NCBI RefSeq assembly: GCF_036320965.1
Contig: NC_092249.1
Location: forward strand, 641,114-705,113
Source of the DNA: Panulirus ornatus
Taxonomy: Eukaryota; Arthropoda; Malacostraca; Decapoda; Palinuridae
Length of the DNA: 64,000 nucleotides
Direction of reading: 5' to 3'
Positions 58,101-64,000 of the stretch are shown here, in pieces (position 1 is the first letter of the stretch; each line of letters starts with the position of its first letter). The position numbers and the translations under genes are program-made. Below the pieces are notes generated by a model. The model saw only the letters and a list, made by a program, of their open reading frames with translations. It was not told where the DNA came from and ran no database searches.

Positions 58101-58787
58101 TAGGAATAATGGCCTGTCCAAAACTAAACATCCACATCTCCACAGAAGTCTTCAGTCACTCTGCATCACCTACACAATGAAACAATGACCCTCCCAAAAC
58201 ATTTTTGCCTAAACATGCAGAATTTATGACAGATGGGTAGTTCAGAATGTAAACAAGAAAATGGAATTCGTACTTGCCTGCAAAGTGTAGTAATTTCAGA
58301 TTGGTGTGTATGTCCAGTGGAGCAGTTTCAAAGTGGAAAGGTAAGGGTGGTTGTTCAGTGCTTGTTGAGTTACTGTAGTGTGTTTATGTTTTAAAAATGT
58401 TGTGTCTGTTGGGAGAGGAAGTACCAGTAAATTGCTTTACAGTTAAGCAAGGTAAAATTTTTTGCTTCTCTTTAAGGATTGGTGGATAGTTATAGAATGG
58501 CTTGGGTAGAACAGGTCTAGTGCTTTCGCAAAGAACTAAGTGCTGAGCATATTGGTGTTATGATTAAAGCATTTTTGTTGCATTGTGCAAGTACTTATTT
58601 GTGTCTTCTAACCAACTGCAGAGTAATTCATTCTAAACAGGGAAAATTTTTTCAGGTGTTAGATCCATATGGTCCTCTGGACTACTTTGATGATACGTAC
58701 CTACTTCGTCGGAGAAGGCCTGGGAGGCGACGACGACCAGGTTTTCTAAGACTGAGAGGACGGCGCTACAGACAGACCTCCAAGTGA
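47901..58787 (+). CDS. Secreted Tyr-Lys-Ala-Pro heptad-repeat protein (candidate cuticle/matrix protein)
   Basis: Predicted join of 47901-47903, 52299-56321 and 58656-58787; all introns are phase 0 with GT/AG ends; 1,385 residues. Residues 1-22 form a signal peptide ([20 protein letters not shown]). A Ser-rich stretch leads to RKRR at 64-67, a furin-type site. Residues 95-225 are Pro/Tyr/His/Ser-rich. YKAPEPE heptads begin near 226. A less regular part (about 290-520) contains [18 protein letters not shown]. About 45 units of 14 residues (YKAPAPA+YKAPEPE) span about 522-1,150, then [14 protein letters not shown] units at about 1,172-1,294. The last exon gives [15 protein letters not shown] and an Arg-rich end ([20 protein letters not shown]). 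A Tyr every seven residues suits di-tyrosine or quinone cross-linking; alternating KAPA/EPE gives a polyampholyte. It has no chitin-binding R&R motif I can see. Cuticle, cement or ligament protein are all possible; I know no named family member. Confidence 0.82.
48031..48123. repeat. (TA)n microsatellite
   Basis: About 46 TA units followed by a short GT run, roughly 130 bp into intron 1. Confidence 0.95.
48555..48655. repeat. G-family fragment in intron 1
   Basis: Contains TATGACCCTTAAAAGTACGT, AGGTCAAAGGCCAGACAATC, ATACCCA, then GATCGTAACGTCGTGTTC. Same head order as at 46.98 and 58.98 kb. Confidence 0.7.
48767..48802. repeat. (CA)n microsatellite
   Basis: About 18 CA units. Confidence 0.95.
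48847..48932. repeat. (CT)n microsatellite
   Basis: About 43 uninterrupted CT units on the plus (coding) strand of intron 1. Such a tract resembles GAGA-factor binding DNA on the other strand, but no function is shown. Confidence 0.95.
49114..49291. repeat. Imperfect (AAT)n microsatellite
   Basis: About 180 bp of AAT/GAT triplets in intron 1. Confidence 0.93.
51819..51877 (+). repeat. Left arm of a 59-bp inverted repeat
   Basis: GCTGCTGGCTAGTCTTCATT to GGGAAGGGTGT is repeated inverted at 52,106-52,164 with a single difference. The 228-bp spacer contains a TA microsatellite. Confidence 0.93.
52022..52105. repeat. (TA)n microsatellite at an inverted-repeat junction
   Basis: About 42 TA units ending exactly where the right arm of the 59-bp inverted repeat begins. 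Confidence 0.95.
52106..52164 (-). repeat. Right arm of the 59-bp inverted repeat
   Basis: Inverted copy of 51,819-51,877. Its outer end joins an S-family repeat directly. Confidence 0.93.
52165..52253 (+). repeat. S-family 5' half next to a splice acceptor
   Basis: TTTCCGCGTTAGCGAGGTAG, GTTAAGAACAGAGGACTGGG and GGGAATATCCTCACCTGGCC followed by TCTGTTCCTTCTTTT. Only 45 bases separate it from the exon-2 acceptor, so its pyrimidine-rich end lies in the likely branch-point region. It also opens a spurious upstream extension of the exon-2 frame. Confidence 0.85.
52299..56321 (+). CDS. Main coding exon of the heptad-repeat protein
   Basis: 1,341 codons with no stop, from GAG after TTTTTCAG to AGG before GTAAGT. 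Internal blocks: heptads at 52,971-53,160, irregular part to about 53,850, 42-bp (14-codon) units at 53,859-55,750, a short non-repeat [18 protein letters not shown] linker, and a second 42-bp unit type at 55,809-56,175. The frame begins as signal peptide, so the acceptor at 52,298 rather than any upstream start is chosen. Confidence 0.9.
53859..55750 (+). repeat. Coding minisatellite, about 45 units of 42 bp
   Basis: Each unit encodes YKAPEPE + YKAPAPA with occasional changes ([28 protein letters not shown]). Two places depart from 42-bp spacing ([14 protein letters not shown] near 54,325 and [18 protein letters not shown] near 54,475-54,540), marking old boundaries between homogenised blocks. 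Confidence 0.92.
55809..56175 (+). repeat. Second coding minisatellite ([14 protein letters not shown] units)
   Basis: Eight or nine 42-bp units encoding YKAPETT + YKEPEPE. More acidic and Thr-containing than the first array, and separated from it by a unique linker. Confidence 0.9.
56322..56360 (+). CDS. Possible alternative C-terminus by intron read-through
   Basis: If the 56,321 donor is not used, the frame continues for 12 codons ([12 protein letters not shown]) to TAA at 56,358-56,360. Nineteen bases later comes AATAAA (56,379-56,384). This arrangement would allow a shorter transcript ending inside intron 2 and lacking the Arg-rich tail. No transcript evidence is available here. Confidence 0.4.
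   Translation, partial: VSYTTCLCFEPL
56379..56384 (+). terminator. Candidate intronic polyadenylation signal
   Basis: Canonical AATAAA placed just after the read-through stop. Downstream within about 100 bases are TGTTGTAAAAG and TTGTTTTCTT GT/T-rich stretches. Confidence 0.4.
56945..57170 (+). pseudogene. Fragment of a LINE C-terminus in intron 2
   Basis: The plus-strand frame reads [14 protein letters not shown], then [20 protein letters not shown] and [15 protein letters not shown]. The FxPxxxxLWNS...FK pattern is the usual end of jockey/CR1-type ORF2 proteins. Only this terminal piece remains. Confidence 0.5.
57245..57430 (+). repeat. C-family repeat
   Basis: GGGTCCTGGTTTTACCTAGG, AGCTCCAAGGCTGCACTGC, CTCCTTTGCAGCAAAAGGTT, GATAACACAGCCTCACCAAA and TTTCATTCATGGTGTGACCT, same order as the copy at 16,738. 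Confidence 0.65.
57431..58655. other. Rest of intron 2
   Basis: No exon-like frame. Ends in AAAATTTTTTCAG. Phase-0 continuity with the last exon supports the splice. Confidence 0.6.
58656..58787 (+). CDS. Last coding exon: Arg-rich tail of the repeat protein
   Basis: 43 codons plus TGA. Encodes [17 protein letters not shown] and then an Arg-rich segment with two RRRRPG-like blocks ending YRQTSK. The acidic/aromatic first half and basic second half make a compact, highly charged end unlike the repeats. Phase 0 with exon 2. Confidence 0.78.
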   Translation: MLDPYGPLDYFDDTYLLRRRRPGRRRRPGFLRLRGRRYRQTSK

Positions 58788-58957
58788 AGGGTATATGTAA
58801 GAATCTATGGTGCTCATATTCCTGTAACTGCAAACTCAGCTGTGATAATGACCAGGCACAGGAGAAGGAGAGTGCTAATGGTTCTTCTTGTGATATCTGT
58901 TTATATACTGTAAAACCTTATCCTTTTAAGAACTCTTAGATACAGCAGTACAATTCT

Positions 58958-59075
58958 TGGGTAGGATAGCACGACCTTTGACCTGACACTTAAGGGTAAG
59001 GTTAAAGGCCTGGCTATCATACCCATGGGTTGCATAGCATGTACAGGGGTTGTACAATCATGATCAAGACGTTAA
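58958..59075. repeat. G-family fragment downstream of the stop codon
   Basis: CTTTGACCTGACACTTAAGG, AGGTTAAAGGCCTGGCTATC, ATACCCATGGG and GGGGTTGTACAATCATGATC. It would lie in the 3' UTR or just beyond. Confidence 0.7.
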
Positions 59076-62000
59076 ATATTCAGAGCTTAAAACTAGATTT
59101 TCCAGTAAAACCGGTATTTTCAGTGCTAGCTTTGGTTGCACTGCAATAGTAAATAGTACTGTATACACAGGAACAACTTTCCCTACACCTAAAATTCACA
59201 GGGCTGTCACAATCATCCATACAATGAAGTATTAACATTTCACAGTTCAAACTCTTCATATTTTTTGAAAATGTAAAATCTATGCTTGATGCACATTTGG
59301 TAACCATGACTGGAAGACATACAAAGAGTATGAATTGCTTATGTAATATCCTCTGATATATGTATTGTTCATGGCTCAGCTATCTATTTTCTAGAATGCT
59401 TTTCTCATCTGATTGAAAATGTATGAAAAAGAAAATAATTTCACTGGCTAACATTGTTTGTATGACTGCTCCTGCTTATGTGTGCTCATTACAGCTTTCT
59501 TTTTTATAACAATGTGAAACATACCACTTCAAGGTTGTATTTATCTCTGCATTCTAAAAACAATGAACTCATTTAATCATAGATCTTAGGAAAACACCTA
59601 CAGTACCACTTTGTGTTTATAATACAAATAATATGAACACTTAAAAATATCAATATACCTATTTGTACTCCATGAATTATACAAATTCATATCTTGCATT
59701 CAGTCCAAGGAGAAAATATACACCTTCCAACAAATATATGATTCAAAAAGAATTTTTAGGTACTTTCCATTCAAATATATAAGTGCTGTGTTTTGAGATG
59801 AAGTAGGGGTCAGATGAACAACATAAACTATCTGTATGCAGGAAAGTTGTGCATGTTCCACCAAATGTGTACCAGCCTCATGAGTATGGGTATGTAAGCA
59901 GGATGTATGAATGCATTTACCTTCCTCTGTGCAATATAGTTCTTCTGATATAAGTGGTTTAGCCTTTTGGGAACATGAAAAGTGATATGAAAAATTAGAT
60001 ATATAAAAAAGACACAGAGATGCCAAAAAAAAAGAATGCTTTGGGACAGGGTGAGTATCTAATCTGAAGAACATAGTGACCTATTGATTTACGATCATTT
60101 ACAGAGCATTTCTGAGACAGTTGTGCAAATCAATGCCAACAAAGATGTATCACAAGATAATCACTTATGTAATCAGCTTTTTAGCCAGCAAGAACCCATG
60201 CAGGCTTAACCCCAGGCTAAGAACCCATGAGTGTTACAGTCAGCACTGCTGAACACTACACTCCAAGGCATCAGTCATCTTTGTATGACTTACAGCTACC
60301 CTTGTAATCCCTTGGTCTCATCTTTGAATGCTGTTTATCATCCTATGAAATAAATCATAAAAAGATATCTAAATGACAATAGAGTTCAAGTTATTCCCAG
60401 AGAATCTAGCTAGTTAGTTCAACATTTTATTCAGATAATGAACAAGATCTAGGTATTATTAACCCAGTACCCCTCTTAATCATTTTAAAATGAATCTATG
60501 GAGATATGTTACAAGACTATCAATACTTCAATCCATCTCTCTAAGATCATTAATCAGTAATAACTTTGATACATATCCTGTTAACCAATTTGATTAAGAG
60601 AAATAAGAGAATATCTCATTAAATCCACATGCCTTGGTGTAGCCCATCCCTAAGAAAATAGATTGTTCTAACCCTTTAAAATGATTCTCACTACTCTCTT
60701 TACTGCCATCTCCCTTGTCTCCAACTCTCTCTTTCACAGGCAAGTCTGCAAGAAAAAGTAAACCTGCCACTACAAAATAAAAGTTGTATTTGTGCAATGA
60801 TAATATTTTGAAAGACAGCCTCTTAGACAGGTTACACAATATATAACGTTTACAAGATTGCATGTGTAAGAAATCATTGAGAAGGTGACTGTTTCTTTCA
60901 GCAACACATGCACATAACCCTTTGGTTAAACTGACATGTTTTTTTTGTAAGCCAAGGTTACTGCAAAATGACAGCATTAAAGTGTTACTGCATTCCCTCC
61001 GAGACTGTTGCTGTAAGTGCTGTTTCCCAAAGACTCTTGACATTTTTCCTTTTTGAAATATTCAGATAGTATGTTCCATTAATGACAATAGAGCTCATGC
61101 AGAAAACATCCTCCTTCCAACACAGTGACATTCATATGTGTTTTTGTGTTATCACAACGTTCAAGATATGTGCATGCTCTTAGATAAAAATAATGTATAG
61201 AACTTTACAAGGAAAAGTATTGGCAGAAATTTCCTCATACCACAAAGAAGCAAGAATGTCACTGGTTATTAATCCTTTAGTAACTGAGCATTGTGAGGCA
61301 TCACATGTAATGTCACAAAACAAGGCTGACTCTACCACAGCAAGACCAATGAAAATATTATCCATACTTACCATATCCAGCTTTTGATTTTATAATCATA
61401 CCATCTGAGCTCAACTAATGACATCTTGTTTCTATTTTGCATTTGTAAATTTATAATTGTACACTGTTTCATGACTTATTTCTTTACATGAATTCTTTCC
61501 CATCAACTTTGTAATTAGCATGGCACGATTAGGTACAAAGGGATCCTTCCAGCTCCTATCTGAGCAGTATGAGTAATTCATAAAAAAAAAAATGAAATAA
61601 AATACACCTTCAGTATGTCACTCTAGTTTTCCAATTACAATGAGTTGCCTACTTTGTAGATTTTACCAACATTTTTGCACAACAGATATATGAGAAATGT
61701 TGTGTAAGGAAATGGGCTATGGTACTTATCAACTCCAAGAGAACCAAACTGTATGTTATGCTTTATCATTAGTGGTAACGATTTTATGTTACTTAAAGCT
61801 GATAATGAATGACAATTTATTAATTTCTTTCCAGTACAAGTTAGGTGCAGCTTAAGAGAGCATGTAAGGACATTTTCAACCCCGTCTGATATCCATTTGT
61901 AATGGTTGCTCTCTCTGTCTCTCCCCACCCCAGACACAGCAGTGACCAATCCAACAGCCCCACTTAACATCCAGCTTGTGTCTGCACAGTTCGTCATCAT

Positions 62001-63292
62001 GTCAATTTCATACAACAAATATTTTGTTACATTAGTAAGTGCTATTAGTGCACCCTTGTCATTGTTCCTGCACCAATCATACCTGTTCTACTGGCATCAT
62101 TCATCATTCATGGGTGGAAATCTACCCTCTTAGTCTCATTGAGCCACAGGAAACCCTAAACCTTTTACTAATTATCATCATAGTGGTTGAGCACCAAATG
62201 CCACTCTAATGATACTCTCAGAAGAAATCAAACATTTATCTTATATCATGGTGACAATTAACTAACTGTTGATTCAGGTGCCCAAAGGAAATTGATAAAT
62301 GGTCTGCAGTCAAGAAACTTCCTCTCCTACCCTTGTTATCTTACATATAAATGAACTTTCTGCATTATTATTTCTTGATTAATGCTTATCACGAGAGGAT
62401 TTACATACAATGCTACTCATTACATACAGACTAACAAATATCACTTCTATCAACAAAATTACTCTTTGAGATGATAGACCTCAGATAAAAATACTGGCAT
62501 CATATACTTTCAGTATAAGAACTAAGCAGCTGAGATGATACCTCAAAATCTGAGTTTTTGGGCTTTATTAAGCCTTCTGAGCAACATTTTGCTTAGGTTT
62601 GTTCTGCTTATCTGCTTTAGTGCACGTGGTGCCTGTGACTACTTACATATGTATATCTATCTGTATGACTATGTTTAATTATTGATCCACATATCATATA
62701 TATGTTCTTCCTAAGTGTAGATTTCTAAGTGGCAAATTGATGGCACTTGCAATAAGGCATATCAAAGTATATGGAATATAATGTCTTCACAACCTGCACT
62801 CTAACTCACTAAGGTTCATCAAATGACATTTGCCCACTGTTGGAGAGGTGAAAGTAAAGTGCTTTTTTGTAAATCATTACATAGGTACCAATAATCAAAT
62901 AATATAGTTTTCAAATATTCATATCCCACTATAAGAATTGTATTTATTGTGCATGCAGGAACTTTATCATGAATAAACAATGTAACATTTCTATGTTCAT
63001 GTCCTGAAGTGAAAGACAAATAAAGCCTAATTAATCTGAATCTGAAAACATTACATGAAGTCTTTTCATTTGTCACCACCTCTCTGCAACTTTTGAAGCA
63101 GACAGTTAAGTTTTTGAAGGTAGGAGAGAAGGTATTGAGCCCCTTCTTCAGCAGGGGCTGAAGGAGGTCAGTCCAGTGTCAGAGGACACCAGCAGAAATT
63201 GTATTTAGTTTTTAAGAGGACAAAAACGACCTCTCCTGCCAAGGATTATTAGTTGGCACCTAAGTACTATATTTTATATTTTTATTTTCATT
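59076..63292. other. AT-rich DNA, no gene recognised
   Basis: CpG-poor sequence without exon-like frames; the longest minus frame (60,594-61,043, 149 codons) has no domain I recognise. AATAAA at 60,349-60,354 could end the transcript of the repeat-protein gene if its 3' UTR is about 1.6 kb, but this is only a candidate. Confidence 0.45.
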
Positions 63293-64000
63293 TTGCTTTG
63301 TCGCTGTCTCCCGCGTTAGCGAGGTAGCGCAAGGAAACAGATGAAAGAATGGCCCAACCCACCCACATACACATGTATGTACATACACGTCCACACACGC
63401 AAATATACATACCTATACATCTCAATGTACACATATATATATACACACACAGACATATACATATATACACATGTACATAATTCATACTGTCTGAATTTAT
63501 TTATTCCCATCGCCACCTTGCCACACATGGAATAACAACCCCCTCCCCCCTCAAGTGTGCGAGGTAGCGCTAGGAAAAGACAACAAAGGCCCCATTCGTT
63601 CACACTCAGTCTCTAGCTGTCATGTAATAATGCACCGAAACCACAGCTCCCTTTCCACATCCAGGCCCCACAGAACTTTCCATGGTTTACTCCAGACGCT
63701 TCACATGCCCTGGTTCAATCCATTGACAGCACGTCGACCCCAGTATACCACATCGTTCCAATTCACTCTATTCCTTGCACGCCTTTCACCCTCCTGCATG
63801 TTCAGGCCCCGATCACTCAAAATCTTTTTCACTCCATCTTTTCACCTCCAATTTGGTCCCCCACTTCTCGTTCCCTCCACCTCTGACACATATATCCTCT
63901 TGGTCAATCTTTTCTCACTGATTCTCTCCATGTGATCAAACCATTTTAAAACACCCTCTTCTGCTCTCTCAACCACACTCTTTTTATTTCCACACATCTC
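63293..64000 (-). mobile_element. RTE-A copy, running off the window end
   Basis: Minus-strand 3' part: GTCGCTGTCTCCCGCGTTAG tail with the first GCGAGGTAGCG box, long-form module with the second box (GTGCGAGGTAGCGCTAGG near 63,557), then RT C-terminal codons (GVKKILSDRGLNMQEGERRA and FDHMERISEK-like) to the window edge. This is the cleanest long-form 3' UTR in the window. Confidence 0.9.

Noticed and set aside
60594..61043. 149-codon minus-strand open frame
   Set aside because: AT-rich region, no recognisable protein, no supporting signals.

Overview
This is a eukaryotic nuclear window. Its intron phases, arthropod-type core promoter, dense long microsatellites and many copies of one RTE-like retrotransposon family suggest a decapod crustacean. 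That assignment is inference from general knowledge; no single-copy marker fixes the species.

Layout. About 0-17.8 kb is dominated by truncated, nested and inverted copies of one RTE-like non-LTR element (called RTE here), an unrelated short repeat (S family), AT microsatellites and decayed LINE pieces, with plain AT-rich DNA between. From 17,875 to 27,423 the plus strand carries the last four exons of a golgin of the GMAP-210/TRIP11 type (GRAB domain and C-terminal tail). Its introns hold two sense RTE insertions, one with a clean 12-bp target-site duplication, and a decayed antisense jockey-like LINE. From 27.4 to 33 kb there are more repeats, including an RTE copy bounded by a 12-bp target-site duplication with an internally inverted 5' end. 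From about 33 to 47.6 kb lies mostly unique, CpG-containing DNA with no gene I can name; one possible lone exon sits at 42,743-42,960.

The main gene runs from 47,672 to 58,787 on the plus strand: TATA box, initiator and a perfectly spaced DPE; a first exon whose only coding content is the ATG; a 4.4-kb intron full of microsatellites; a 4-kb exon encoding a secreted, low-complexity protein built from Tyr-Lys-Ala-Pro heptads; and a short last exon encoding an Arg-rich tail. All splice phases agree (1,385 residues predicted). An in-frame stop and AATAAA just inside intron 2 suggest a second isoform lacking the Arg-rich tail. The protein looks like a structural, cross-linkable extracellular (cuticle, cement or matrix) protein, but I do not recognise a named family.

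The last part (59-63.3 kb) holds nothing I recognise, and the window ends inside another RTE copy. Working names: RTE-A = copies with a long 3' UTR containing an extra module of about 250 bp; RTE-B = copies lacking it; S = repeat with the GTTAAGAACAGAGGACTGGG motif; C = repeat with the GGTGACTTTTCACTCATGGT motif; G = repeat with 21/42-bp GTCGTACC units.
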